The notes: a model not told the origin generated them from the sequence alone. A DNA stretch of 64,000 nt from Euptelea pleiosperma (GCA_035048495.1 CM068543.1:24665751-24729750), one strand, 5' to 3'. Counted from the stretch's first letter, positions 20,691 through 33,733 are shown. Made by a program: numbers and translations.

Positions 20691-21480
20691 CAACTTCGAT
20701 GATTGATCTATCATCTAATTTTTTCAATGAATAGTTTAAGTGCCAATTAAATTTAATGATTGCTTGAACAAATGCGTTGAATTGTGAAAATACTGAATGA
20801 CCAAAGAACCCTTATCATTTAAAACAATTTCTACCCGAAACAATGCTTATCAATTTAATGAACTTGAAGGTAATATTATGAATAAGATTTTTTTATTTTT
20901 TGTAAAAAAAGAGAGCATTAAAGAGTTGCAGGGCTAAGGTGTCTTTGACACCAATAAGACCGAAGAACCCCTTCCAAAGTAAAAAAAAGTAGGAAAATGA
21001 AAAGAAATAAGAGGGTAATTGGGTATTTTTGGGGTTTAGCGTGAGGCACGCAAGAAGGACCTTCGTCCGTTGTATAGTAGAATCGATGACTCATGACAAG
21101 CCCTTCATTGAGGGGGAAACATAGGTTTTGCTCAATATACCGTGTGGCAAATGTTTGCCCATCCTTTGACGAAGCTACATGCCAAAAGCAGCATGATAGG
21201 TGATTTCGTTCCATTTGGCTTGAGTTTTTTTTTTTTTGCATTATGGGCTTTATGAGGAAAAAGATGTGTCATCCTGATTAGAACATCCTCGGTAGGATCC
21301 AGACCGTTGCATGGTTGTGGAGTCAGATCCCAAGGACTATCAACAATCCGGACCTAGGATGACGACCAGTTGATGGGACCCATCGAACAGTAGATGCAAT
21401 CCTGGTGTCTGCATGTGTACGGGTGTAAATTTGGCCCGCAGCCCGACCACTGCCTGGCCCATTTAGAGGATTTCATGGGC
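20691..21480. other. Intergenic stretch, nothing recognised
   Basis: There is a minus-strand open frame at 20918-21241 without recognisable similarity and a short poly(T) run near 21226. No gene is supported. Confidence 0.35.
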
Positions 21481-21489
21481 CTTCAGCGG

Positions 21490-22090
21490 GCTCGGCTGTA
21501 TGGAACATTTGTTGTAACTCCCAATAAATTGTTCTTCATCAGTTGATTTTCAACCGTGGGATTCGAGCATTATTTTAGGGTACTTAGATCCAATGCCTAG
21601 AAACCACCAAACAGACTAATTTTTGGTCTGCAGGTTCACCTAAACATGGTTTAAAGTTCAAACCAAGGTTTAAGAAACGGCCGTTATAACGAAAATAACG
21701 GCTGTTATAATGGATTCGGACCTACCCCGTTACGTTATAGACGTTAAAACACCCAGAAAATAACGGCCGTTATAACGGAAACAGTGGTTATTTTCATTTT
21801 TTTCCGTTATATTCCGTTTTTTTTCGTTATTTTCCATTTTTGAAATTTTGAAATTCAAATTTGAATTTCAGCTCCATTTTTTCCATTATTTTCCCATTTT
21901 TTTCCGTTTTGCTCCTGAGCGTTTTTTTTCGTTATAACAGAAAAAATGGTAACGCCCCCAGTCCATTATACCGTTATAACTGTCCCCTTTAAACCTTGGT
22001 TCAAACATCCATACGGTAATTGATCTCGTGTTGCACCTAGCATTTTTAGGTGATCAAAAAGTTTCTCACGTGGAACACTCTTAAGCTGTG
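21490..22090. repeat. Foldback copy split by a CCAAGG MITE
   Basis: The right arm breaks after GCAGGTTCACCTAAACATGG and resumes at 22000 with TTCAAACATCCATACGGTAATTG, ending near GTGGAACACTCTTAAG. The MITE at 21663-21999 accounts for the break. Confidence 0.6.
21663..21999. mobile_element. CCAAGG MITE with target duplications
   Basis: This 337-bp element begins CCAAGGTTTAAGAAACGG and ends CCCTTTAAACCTTGG. TTCAAA occurs on both sides (21657-21662 and 22000-22005). The interior carries repeated CGGCCGTTATAACG palindromes and a GAAATTCAAATTTGAATTTC centre. It is in the opposite orientation to the copy at 13850-14176. Confidence 0.82.
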
Positions 22091-22369
22091 TTTGGGATTG
22101 CGGTTTGTTGAAAATAAGTACTTTTTAAAAAGATTTTTTTTCGTAAATAATTTAATTTAAGCAATTTTGGATGTTAGGCACATCCCCGACATACAAACGA
22201 AACATTGGCCTATCCATTGGATTATAGTCTTTTAAATGGGTTTATTTTCAACCATGGGATTCCATCATTTTTTTGGGGTACAAAAATCCAATGGCTAAAA
22301 GCAACGGAAATCGGATTTTGTCCGATCAAAAAACCAAAAACCCCAGGTCATTGATCTCTAAGAATGTGT

Positions 22370-22793
22370 CAATGGACTTTCTCCCGCACGTGTGGAATTT
22401 GAAGTATTTAAGATACGGCTACTTCACCACGTCATAGCCGAGAGCAAAAAGCTCCCAACGCCGGGAGTGTTAAATGCCGGGAGCAATCGGAGTTGAGGAG
22501 AAGGAGCCCTCGATAACGTGAACGGAGGAGACTACGCCTTGGAGAGAGAAAGACGGTGGGGTGTACAGTCGTTTAAAACGTTTTTAAAACTTACTATTCG
22601 CGTATTATACGCGTTTAGCACGCCAACCGCCAAGTCCCCTAAACATGAGGCTAATGGACGATCATCACCGTCTATAAAAGTCCCAAGCAAAGCAGGTCCC
22701 CTTAACCTTTCCTTGTTTTAACAAATCCACTAGTCGAAATCAGAATCTGGAGATCAGAACCTCCCAAATCGATCCTGTTTCGGAGAAGAAAAC
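22370..22793 (+). promoter_or_regulatory. Promoter and 5' leader of the YJU2B-like gene
   Basis: A TATA box TATAAAA lies at 22673-22679, about 115 bases before the start codon. Upstream, GCCGGGAG occurs twice 17 bases apart (22461-22486 area), and TTTAAAACGTTTTTAAAAC forms a palindrome near 22571-22590. The transcription start is expected near 22705. Confidence 0.6.
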
Positions 22794-25700
22794 ATGGTAA
22801 GCGATCCTTTTCTCCCTGCAAACTCACCAATTAGGGTTTCATGATTCCTCGCTGTTTCTGCAATTCGCTACATAAACTCGCAGATTCTCAATTTTGTGTT
22901 ACGGTCCTGTTTTAGGGTCTCAGTTGTTCCCTATTTTATTTATTTTGAGAAAGATCTCGTGTTCTTCCGGTGTCATAATCGAAGAAATTAGGGTTTCATC
23001 AACTGTGGAATTGGTTTTATCAAATTTCTTCCTGCGAATCGGTTCGCCCTTTGGTGCGGATCAGTATTTTTTTTCTGATTTTTCTTTTTTACATGTTCTT
23101 TGATTTGATCTTAGAATGACTAGGTTGCTTGCTTTATCAGAATTTGTTGGAAGGAATTGTTAGTTTTTTCTGCTAAAATAACAAAGCTCCATTCTCCACA
23201 AGTATGGTCAGATAAATTGGTGCTGAAAAAGATAGCTTAAATTAGCGAAATTGATACAGCATAGGTTGAATGATATTCGAATATGTCTTTTAATCCTTGC
23301 TTCTCACAAGCATAAACAAGAGAACAGCCTTATTTTGTCTTTGTGTTTTGAATCAATTAGTAGCTGTGAAAATTTTCCTAATTTTGTGTAGTTTAATTTT
23401 TGCCAACTAAGGACAGGAAGGTTGTTTCACTATATTATTCTGTCTGTAAAGCTAACACAAAATGTATTTAAAAGTTAAATGCGTTGTTGATTTGGTTAGC
23501 CCCAATGGGGTGAGGCATAAACCTCGAGGTAGCACAAAGTGTAAGTTTCGAAGGTATAAAATAATCATTTAAACCAGGAAATATGTAATTAAGTATTGAA
23601 AAAAGAAAAAAAAAACAAATCATGCATGAAAAGTTGAAAACTGCTTGACCATCCATAAGGCATACACTCAAACCAAGCACCACTACCAACCCAATTACCA
23701 ATCACTAATTAAGTAAAAACAAATAAGTCCAGGCCCCCCAAGTTATGAAGTTAATCACTTATAAACTAGTACACCATAATGATAAATGAGTCCAAGCCCC
23801 CATGGTCAAAGGCCTAAAGCCAATGTCAAATCCTAAATGTTCTATTGGAGATACTGGGAGCTGATTTCTAAGTGTTATGTATCACAAACATTCATCAGCT
23901 AAAGGCTCCTTATCACTTATAGCAACATCATCCGAACCATCCATGTAAGCAATCCTTGCATCATGTTCTACATCCGTTTCTATATCATCCATTCCTTTAG
24001 TCTCTTCCCATAGCCTACAGTGAGAAATATGATGCCTTTTGTTTCGACATAGTCCACCTTCTGATAAGAAGCGTCAAGGCTAACTAAATAATGCAAACCT
24101 TAGCTCTAATATAAGGGGTACCAATCTTATTCAGATGAATAAAGCCAGCTAGTCTATGTGGGACTCTCTGGTTAAATTCCTTATAAGATCTAGCTTGGAG
24201 ACCTTCAAACGCCATATAAATCAGCAGCTGCAATAGACTCCCTATAAATATGATTAATAGAGTAATCAAATTCTTTCAGCGTTTATGACCTTCCACCACC
24301 AAGATTTTAACTGCCAAGGAACAAGGACCGTATTGGTGATCCACGACACCACTAACTTCGAATCAGACTGAATATTGACTTTATGTAGGCCGACTTTCTT
24401 GCAAAGGTTCAACCCATCAAGGGTAGCTCTTAATTCAGCTAAATTATTTGTACCCTCACCATAAAAGGAATGAAAAGCCACGAGAAGATTACCAGCAGAG
24501 TCTCTAATGACACATCCACCACTAGCCAGTTTATAATTAGAAGATGCCCCCATCCTGAGCTACATCTGCACCATTAGGCTTATTCCAATAAACTAATTAG
24601 CCCTTTTAATACGAACTACTTCTCCAAATTAAGCTTCTCACGAATAGGCTTAAGATGCGATTCATTAGACTTTGTAGGAGAAATTATAAACTTAATATTT
24701 CTGATCCAATGCCAGACCTTATTCTGGATAAAAATGGCATCATTACTCCTCCCCTCATATTTGCGTTTGTTTCTTTCCAACCAAATCTCCCAAAGAATAA
24801 CCAATGAGATGATCATGAAAAAGATACCCAATTGAGATTTCCTGGGCGTACCAGTGAACCATCTTCGCAAAAGAGATCCAATCCCCATACAGTTCTCAGC
24901 ATTAATATCAAAAATAATATTGAAAGGCTCCAAAACGGCTTTGGCAAGGTCACTACTCACAAAAAGGTGCATAATGTTCTTAGTGTTAGGGGAGGAACAA
25001 CAATAGCATCTGGAGGTAATATTTACAAAATTCTTCTGGAGAACCGAGTCAACCGGGATGACACCTTAAACAAGCTTCCATACGAAGACTCCAATCTGGG
25101 TAGGCACATCCTTATGCCACACCCATTTCGCAAGAGTCCAAAGCTAATTTTGAGCTCTGAACTTACTAAAAGCAGAACTGATGGAAAACTGACGATTACT
25201 AGTATGAAGCCAAACTCACATCTCTTCTTCATTATCGGTAAAGAATAGACAGCCCTCATAAGCATTCTTAATATCTATCTCATTGTCAAGACAAAGGATC
25301 TACTAAGGGGTTACTCTCAATAGCATCAAGAAGAGTAGCCTTTTATCTCGGATGTCATCCACATTAAAATTATCTACAATTAGAATTCCGGTCAACTTCA
25401 TAACTTTGAGTATTTTCAGTAGTCAATTAGGGTAATTATGATTTTCTGTGAGTCATTTTGACTAATCTTGACCATTCTTGACCACTAGCTAATGATTAGA
25501 GACATTTTGAGACCCTTGAGAAAATTTTGAATTTTTCAGGGTTTTTGAAGAATTTTGTGTGGGACCCACCTAGACTTAGTGGGATCAATTATTCTGGATT
25601 CACCTTTATGTCTATGATTGTGTTATATGATGTAGAAATTTATTTTACGGTTCGATCGATTAGATCATGGTTAGATCCTATAAATGTTAGAATCAGTGGT

Positions 25701-28700
25701 GATGATTAAAAGTGTACACCTAATAAATATAATATATACTCAATGACACGGACACGTGTGTCAATATCTTTTAGGAGATTCCTATCCCTCCATTTAACGA
25801 GAGGAATCTGCCTTTTTTTTTGCTTGGGATTCGTCCCTGTTTAATGAAATATACCAATTTATCAAAACAAAAACAAAAAAAAATACACGGACACGTGTGT
25901 CAATATCGGCATAGGGACGAGGTGTCCAACATGGCACCTTTAAGGAGCCTGAACGCAAACACGTCCATACACATGCATAATAATATCTTATTTTAGTTAT
26001 ATTTAAAGCATAAATTTTTATTCACTTAAAACAAGGAAAGAAATATATGACAAGAAAGACATTTTTATACGCCATGGAGCTATCCAATAACATAACATAT
26101 ATAAGTAGATTTATAAGAGGAAAGACTATCAAACAACTATAGCTATGTTTAATGATTTAATAAAGTACTATATGGAAGATGGAATACACTTACCTTCATT
26201 TAAAAATAATAAAAAATCAATAAAATAAAGGGTGACATTGTTGTACATGTCGCGATGTGTACTTATCAATATAAAAGAGGCAGGATGTGTTAACACGTGT
26301 ATTCGTGTCGATACATGTCCAACACTGCAAAAACCCTAAAAGTGCCATGTCCTTGTTACATAGGTTCTAAGTTACTTAAGGCAACAAGGTGTTTATTTGG
26401 GCATATTGTTGTGTTTTTGTTGCAATTTTTTTGTATTATGTTTTCCTTTCCTTTTTAATTGCTGAACACACTTGTTTTTTTGGGTTATTGCAGTCTTCGC
26501 TTGCAGCTGCCAGAGCAGACAATTTCTACTATCCACCAGAATGGACCCCAAATCAGGTACTTCTCCAATTGATCCTCCACTTTACTGTTAAATGATCCAC
26601 TTTAGTTTTTTTATCTTTTTCTTTTCAAGCTGTCACTGGATTCTCATAAATCTATATTTTTCAGGGTTCTCTGAACAAGTTTCATGGCCAACATGCTTTG
26701 AGGGAGAGGGCAAGAAAGCTAGACCAGGGCATTCTAATTATAAGGTATGGAATTGCATAATCTATCTATTAAGTATCTGATTGTTTGATTCTACCTTAAA
26801 GGAGCTTGCTAATTTTTTTTCCCACTCAATGGTAACAAGAAGTTAGGATGATTTGTATATATTTACTTTGATCATCTTGACTAGTTATGTAATTTTCTAA
26901 TGTTATGGTACATTTTATGTTAAATCTTCATGTGAGTCTTAATTAGGGGATACTTACTGGTGGGAAGAGAAGATAAAAGAACTATTAGTACACGAAAGAA
27001 AATGAAAGTTGGTTCATGAAAGAAATTCATATGTTTTGCCTACTTTTCTACAAAGAGAATTTGCCCTTTTCTTTTGTTATTTTAGATGGGGAAGTCACGA
27101 TGGGTGGGGAAGGGGTTAAGGATGATAATATTAACATTTATTGTGTAAAGTTGTAATTAAACTTGCCAAGGTTAAATACCAGTCCGAGGAACTTTTGAGG
27201 CTGTTAAATACATAACAAATAAATAATCATTTTTTTAGGGGTTGGTGGAAATCTTTTCTTCACCAAGATACACGCCTATAGAAGCTAGAAGGAAGGGATT
27301 GTTACTCAAAAATATTTAAACAAGAACTTTGTGAAACTTGTCACATAACCATTTTTTATTGCCCTTAAATTCTTTCAAAACAAACAAAATAAAAATCCAA
27401 AATGAGGCCCAATAGTGTGCATGGAAGGTGTTAGATATTGTCTGTACCCAATGATGAATATTCTACTAATCTACACAATTATGCCAACTAGAGTTTCAAC
27501 CTCCATCTTTGCGGAAGTCTGGTAAGAGACCTTTGAAATCGCCTTAGGGAAATGATGCTAAAGGAGAAGGCCCCTCCTTTAGTTTCCAAGCCTGCCAAGC
27601 CTAGCCGAGGGAAGAAAAAATGAAATGGAACAAGAAAAGCAAAAGGAGAATGTGAACAACATGATTTTGTTTAATTAGGCAACTCACAGCAAGAATCTTT
27701 CAGACATTCCAAAGTACAAGCTAATTACACCTTCAATCTTGTTCGACATATTGAGGATTAGTGGATCATTGGCATGGTGGGCAATGAAGGATTTAATTGT
27801 GAGATCTTCCTGTTAGAGGTTTCTCACACGAAATTGTACATCACTCATAACCAAATGATGTATTTAGACTCTTTGGAATCTGAATGCGTGTGTACCATCA
27901 CAAACCTAGAAAGATTAATGCGCAATCTCAAAACCATATGAGTGTTGCAATCTTCGATCTTAGTTTGAAAACTTGAATAAATGAGCCAAGATGAGAACTT
28001 AATTCTTGTCTCCACGAATACGCCAAAAAAAAAAGAGATGAGAACTTAATTATTCTCCATCAAGACGCCATTCACAAAAATGAAGAGAAGGGAGGAGGAG
28101 AGAAAATAATGATAATATAAAAAAAAGACCTTTCTAACCTCTCACTTTTCACGCGCACACACCGCACCTACATAGTTGAGACTTGAGAGAAGTTTTTCTC
28201 TTAAGGGGACTTTTTTACGCAAAAAGATTTCATCTCTTTCATTTTCTCTACACGGTCTGATGTGTTATCCTATTTATAAGAAAAGTCAAATTCTAGTCTA
28301 TATAGAACTCGTCAATCTTAATCAAAACTACTTAGATGACTGGATACAGTGTATCTAGCTAATCCCAACCTCTTAAGATAAGCAATTCTAACTTAATTGT
28401 TATCTTTGAATAACAACACAATTTAGCTTAAGCAAATCAAATCCTTAATCATGTGCTATTAGGTTCCATAATCTCTACACGATGTATTGGAAACACGATT
28501 ATATCGTAAGTCCATCAACGACCGCACACTGCTTGCCAGCCCAACCCATCCAGCAATGTGCAAGAGTTGGCAATGACTCTTAACACTCCTCAACGCTAAC
28601 TCTTTGCTCATCGTGCTAAGCTGCAACACCTCAGATATACGTTGCCATGCTCAGTTAGGGCATGCAAGATATAAAAAGTTTAATGAAATGGAAAAACATG

Positions 28701-31700
28701 GGCCCATAAAAAGGACTTATGAAGCTAGAGTTCTGTTTTAACACAATGTGGATGAGATTTTACTTTCGAAAGGCACATAATCACCTTATAAAAAAAAAAT
28801 AACCACATTACCAGGAGACATAAATCAAACCAACACGTGCAATTGGTTTACACGAATCTAATTGGAAGGCTGGAGTAGCCGTCAAATGATTACATTTAAA
28901 GAGAGTAGACTTTGAACAAATTCAAAATGTAGTTAATAGAACATGGAATCTGGAACCAGCTCGAAGCGGACATTCCATAGTTAAATCGAGTAACAGAGTG
29001 GAAGAATTGAAACCTTTCGAAGACATGTAGATACATGTTGCAAAATAAGAACGTATGGCCACAATTGTAGATCAAGTATATGGTGATAGCCGCGTACATA
29101 ATTAAGTGACTGACAAGATCAATTAAGGTTTGTCATTTCATAACGAGTAGACAGTTACGCATCTTTATGTATTCAGGTATGTCTGTTATGTCTTAAAAAA
29201 AACTTACCGACAAAAGTCAACAAGAAAGCATTGAGGTACATGTCGTGGTGATGGCTTTTAAAAGTAAATGTGGAGATATTGTGATCCATTGATGAGGAAG
29301 ATTTACATCACATTTAATGTCTTTGATGAAGAATTACCGTGGTGGTTAACCGATGGTTTTAAGTTATCAGGTTCCTTAGTACTTGAAATGGGTGCATAAT
29401 CGTTTCAAGGAAATGGATTTGAAACAAGAAGAGGTTGATTAAGGTGAAGGAAAGTCATAGGAGGGTGATGTTTCTCGGTTTGAGAATTCCCCAGGGAATT
29501 AGAAGTCCTGGGAAGGATGGTGTCGACTTAGCCCAAGGCCTTACGACCTAAGAAACATGTCCTTCACAACTTGAAGACGGTGAAAAAGACGTGAGACCAA
29601 AATTCGTGGATGTCTTCACTTATAATGGAAACCCCAAATATGTGGACGGAGTTCACACAGAAGTCATGAAGGATAAGAAGTTTTTTATTGCAAACCCTCA
29701 AAGACCCACACAAAAAAAGAACTTACCCCTTTTAAAGCTATGTAAAAGGTCAAGGAGTGGCATGTTAAGATGGGCGGGATCATTACCTCGATCAAGAATG
29801 GGAGATAGAAGCTAGTTACTTATCCAGCAGGAGTAGAGCCATTGGCATGCTTATATGTATGCAAGATGAAGAAATGGTCAATGGGGATCTACCGAGATTT
29901 TAGGTTATGGGAGCTGTTACAGTAGAAGAAAAGTGAGGTTTGGTCTTCTCACAAAAATTGTGGAGTATGAAGAAGGGAAACATCTGGAGATCTTTCATGT
30001 GTAAGGGATCTTTCAGTGGCACATTTGTGGCAGTGATCCACTAATTTCCAGCTTCAAAATGATCAGAGAAGGAACAAACAAATCATTAAAAAAACAAATT
30101 TTTCCAATTAATGGAATACGATTCTCATTCATATCTAAAATTTTATAAGTAATCTATCTTAGAATTAAAGCATCAGTTATCAAAACCTAATGAAACTAAA
30201 GCGATGTGATCCCTCAAATTTCTTCACATTTTTCATCCAAAGTTTCTTCACAGTTCGTTCTTGCTCGAGAGAGAGGGAGATTCGTTCTTGCTCGATTGAG
30301 AAAGCTTCTACTTCTCTATCCGTAAGGGGTGTGTCTTTCCCCCGGAAGGACCTGCCTGGGGCTGCTAGGAAGGGAAGGAAGGGTTCAATCCAGCCGTAGG
30401 TTTCCCTACTGCTACCTTGGTACGATACGAACTCCCCGCTTTCGTCTTACATGGGTTGCTCTCGCCTCTGGTTCGCTATAGCCTCCAACGAAGGAAGAGA
30501 GTTCGGCTGCAGTTAGGGTTTCGTTTTCCCCTTCTATTTAGAAGGGTAGTTTTGATATTATCAAACATTTATGAGGATAAACTTGTGAAGATAAAATTTT
30601 ATTAACAGCTTCCCGCAAAAGCAAAAGCAGAAATGGGCTTATGGCGATTTGGGAGCTTTTTTGGCTTTAAAAAAGAGCTTTTAAAATTTATCCAAACAGC
30701 CATCTACACCCAATAAGTGCTTAAAAACCGCAAAAGCTAGCTTATGGATGTTTTTAAGCTTACCCAAATGCAGCAAAGAATTGACAGTAGGGAGTTTGCT
30801 GATGGCATTTTACAAAGTCAACTGACAAAAGCATTGGATGTCTCAAGTCTGCTTGGCGCAGTCTTGAATCAAATTGGGTCTTACTCCTCTAGAAGTGAGA
30901 TGTCTTTTGATGTGGTTTTGCCCCACAGGTTTTCTCTTACATATAACATGTTGGTTCTTCCCGGTTCTGATTTAACAGAAAGGATTGGTATGCTCCCTGT
31001 GGAGCCACCACTAGTGCTAGTTTGACTTCCATCTAATAGAAACTAATAAACCAAATGATAGAAAGTTGCAGTTGTGGTTTTGATATGGACAATATACCGA
31101 AAAGAAGGAAAAGATGTTCAATAGATTAGCTTATTTGCAGAAGTTTAATCTGCATGTTATGTTGAGATCAAGGTCGCTTTGACCACCAATTTCAAGCTGC
31201 TATTGTTTCTGTTTGTTTCAGGTTCGAAATGCCTTTCAACATATGGTGTGGGGGTTGCAATTCTATGATTGCAAAGGGTGTAAGGTTCAATGCAGAGAAA
31301 AAGCAAGTGGGAAATTATTATTCTACAAAGGTATCCTGTCACCTGATTAAAATACTCTATTGATTTTCTAAGTTATTCCAAATCAGCAAGCAGGAGCTGC
31401 TAGTGCACAAGGTTTAGGGAAATGATCTCCTCAGTCTACTGAAGGGAATTAAAGTAAGTACCAAACCCAACCTTGTGTTTGGTCCACATGCCCTGGACTG
31501 GAACAAGTATTGAGTATGCCGGTGCACTAGTCATTTGAAGGTATCATGCCCCATATGTGTGTAAGGATATATGTTGAGTTTGTTTTGCTTGTATGTCACC
31601 CATGTGTATATACATACACTCACTAGCTGTTCTTTTTTCTTCTTCTCTTCTTTTCTTTATTTTATTTTTTTGATAGGTGGCTGTTCTTTTCTTGTTGGGA

Positions 31701-32622
31701 ATGTTTTTAGATTAATAATGACTGGCTGTTTTCATCAGATATGGAGCTTTACCATGAAGGCTGCATGCTGCAAACATGAAATTGTCATCCAGACAGATCC
31801 GAAAAACTGTGAGTATGTGATTACCAGTGGGGCCCAGCGCAAAACCGAGGATTTTGATGTAGAGGATGCAGAAACATTTGCACTGCCTGCAGATGAAGGT
31901 TGGCTTTTTTACATGGAAGCATTTATACACTCTTTGGGTTGCAATTATCTTCTTCAGATTCCTTATCTCATTGAATGACTTCATTTTTCAGAAAGAGGCA
32001 AGCTTGCAGATCCATTCTACCGTCTTGAACATCAAGAAGTGGATTTGCAGAAGAAGAAGGAAGCTGAACCAGTACTAGTACGCCTCCAACGAGTATCCGA
32101 CTCCAGGCATTCAGATGACTATGCACTCAACAAGGCTCTCCGAGCTCGACTGAGGGTATATTACTGGGCTTATCCTTGGTTTTGCATATTTCTTCCATTC
32201 CTGCAATGCTACATTTCCTCTTCTAGTTGTTTTAACTCTTCAATTTTCAATTCATCCAGAATCAAAAGAAAAGGGTTGCAGAAGAAGAGGTTCTTTCTAG
32301 GAAAATAGGCCTAGGAATAAGACTACTTCCTAAATCAGAGGATGATGCTGCTGTAGCAAAACGTGTGAAATTCTCTTCCAAGTTTGAGATGAACAAGAAA
32401 GATAAGCGAGCCGCAATCAATGCTACCCCAATTTTTTCGGAGTCATCAGGTTCTTCAATGTCCGCAAAGAAGCGATTGGAACTCGAGTCAAAGAGGAGAA
32501 AAATAAAGGCAATTGCAGCATCCAACTTGCTGACAGGGGGAATCAAGCCATCTTCTTGGTCACAGCGCCCTGTTTCTACAGGTGGGCACAAGGGAATGGC
32601 AGTGACTGCAAGAAATCGGTAG
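22794..32622 (+). CDS. YJU2B: YJU2-family splicing factor (CCDC130/YJU2B-like), complete, seven coding exons
   Basis: Coding exons are 22794-22796, 26494-26556, 26665-26744, 31222-31330, 31739-31898, 31992-32155 and 32260-32622. All introns are GT-AG, the sum is 942 bases, and the product is 313 aa, the usual size of plant homologues. The protein starts MSSLAAARADNFYYPPEWTP and has the YJU2 signatures HALRERARKLDQGILIIRFEMP (residues about 32-53) and GVRFNAEKKQVGNYYSTKIW. A zinc site is suggested by C58-x-x-C61 with C95-C96; in animal CCDC130 the second pair is spaced C-x-x-C, while CC is the pattern I recall in plants. The C-terminal third is basic and low in structure. Yju2-family proteins bind the spliceosome around the first catalytic step and act in the nucleus; the exact role of the CCDC130 branch is less clear. 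The first coding exon is only the ATG. Introns 1 (3.7 kb) and 3 (4.5 kb) are swollen by mobile DNA. Confidence 0.95.
24170..25270 (-). pseudogene. L1 LINE remnant: zinc-binding region and RNase H
   Basis: Lying antisense in intron 1, the minus strand encodes a zf-RVT-type region (24616-25265, with LVILWEIWLERNKRKYEG) and then an RNase H fold (24266-24553) with GGCVIRDSAGNLL, NNLAELRATLDGL and IQSDSKLVV, where the acidic D, E and D expected for RNase H are present. Stops separate the pieces. No reverse transcriptase or poly(A) tail can be recognised, so only the 3' coding part survives. Confidence 0.75.
25720..26350. repeat. ACACGTGT-rich repeat with inverted ends, holding a tiny LINE insert
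   Basis: The left part (GACACGGACACGTGTGTCAATATC, GAGGTGTCCAACATGGCACC) and right part (GATGTGTTAACACGTGTATTCGTGTCGATACATGTCCAACAC) are rough inverse copies of each other, suggesting a MITE of about 600 bp in intron 1. Related sequence is at 63540-63950. Confidence 0.5.
25769..25884 (+). mobile_element. 116-bp 5'-truncated L1 tail with 23-bp target duplications
   Basis: The insert ends TTTATCAAAACAAAAACAAAAAAAAAT, the form of plant L1 tails. It is flanked by two copies of a 23-base sequence, 25746-25768 and 25885-25907, which start ACACGGACACG and end TCAATATC and match exactly. The long exact duplication fixes the ends. Confidence 0.8.
26745..31221. other. Intron 3 content of the YJU2B-like gene
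   Basis: Most of the 4.5 kb is unrecognised. An open frame at 29591-29815 and the more GC-rich, coding-like block at 30190-30540 match nothing I know. 30605-30735 resembles a MITE end (CAAAAGCAAAAGC, TTTATCCAAACAGCC). Repeat-derived origin is likely but not shown. Confidence 0.4.
31637..31679 (-). mobile_element. Possible 43-bp LINE tail insert in intron 4
   Basis: GCTGTTCTTTT occurs at 31626-31636 and 31680-31690. Between them lies a T-rich stretch ending TTTTTTTGATAGG, which reversed is CCTATCAAAAAAA, the usual end of L1 elements here. It would be an extremely truncated insertion; slippage in a T-rich tract could also explain it. Confidence 0.4.
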
Positions 32623-33390
32623 CTGTTGATATTTCTCAGAATCCAGGGGCAGTTGTGTAACCCTAAATTAGGCATTTGAGGAGATGGGACATCAAGGCAA
32701 CTGACATGGATTCTTCTATTGTCAGTCTTTATCCCAATGACATAGGCTGTGGAGCTTGTAAAGGATGTGATGAATTCTACAAACCACGGTTTTTGATATA
32801 TATATATATATGTACAGGAAGGAAAATCAACTTTAACCTACTTAAAAGAGTCCTTTCTGTATTGCCACATATATGAAGGGTATCTGTGTGAAGTGGTTGA
32901 ATTTGAACTTTACCAATCTTAAAAGACTAGACATAGAAGGAAATCCGGGAGAAATAGTATTGTACCCATTATTGTTAATTATCCTCATCTGCTCTCTGTG
33001 GATCATCCTACCGAGCCAGTATTCCGTTGCTGAATGAGTGTTTTATCCTTCTTTGGTAGAAAATAATTAAGAAAATATAAATGGTGTTTGTAGTTTCAGG
33101 TAAGCAATCTTGCTTCCAATGATTAAACTTTCATTCTTGTTCTTAAACATGGTTTTTTTCATCTTCTTTCATTTTTGCTGTCCATGTTAACGTTTAGCTA
33201 TTATTCATGGTATGATTTGACAAAAGTTTTACACTGGCTTCTAACATGCATGAAGTAACGTTCCTCATTCATCCTGGCTTGGGAAAAGGCTTATGATGAT
33301 GATGTTTTAGCTATAATTGATTTTTCTAGAGAAGTTTTTACCTCTTACAATCATCATTTTTTCACATTTAAGGAAAATACCTTTATAAAA
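32623..33390 (+). other. 3' flank of the YJU2B-like gene
   Basis: No further gene was seen. A (TA) run is at 32798-32812. The transcript end cannot be fixed, though several AATAAA-like stretches occur (for example AAATAATTAAG near 33060). Confidence 0.4.
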
Positions 33391-33399
33391 AACCTGTCA

Positions 33400-33733
33400 T
33401 CAATTTCCAAAATGAGATCAATCGGGGTGATCTGTGATGTGGAATCGGCACAGCAATTTGGTGCTAGCAAGGGAAGCAAAAAAAAAGGCCAAACGGGAAT
33501 TGGAATCCATTGTTCAAACAATAAGTATTCACCTAAAAACTCAATTTTATTCAATCTCCTACTAATAATCTAGGTACATCCTCTATATTTATAAAATAAA
33601 TCAAATCAATTTCCCAATCCTACCCAAATTTCTAAATAAACATGGAAATCTCCTACCTTAACTCTACAAAAATCAATCCTACTTCAAGCGAAACAAAAAC
33701 ACAAGTTGAATTAGGACTAGATGTCCTGTATCA
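33400..33733 (-). repeat. Candidate LTR (left) of a gypsy element
   Basis: About 330 bases resemble 43760-44097, for instance GGAATCCATTGTTCAAACAATA, TATAAAATAAATC, AAATAAACATGGAAATCTCCTACCTTAACTCTACAAAA and AAACAAAAACACAAGTTG. The right boundary near 33733 is placed where a pol-like 3' end (minus strand ...FFEAEGTDTG) meets the repeat. The left boundary is uncertain. Confidence 0.5.

Noticed and set aside
30190..30605. Possible exon or gene inside intron 3 of the YJU2B-like gene
   Set aside because: The block is GC-richer than its surroundings but the frames are short and match nothing; the host gene is complete without it.
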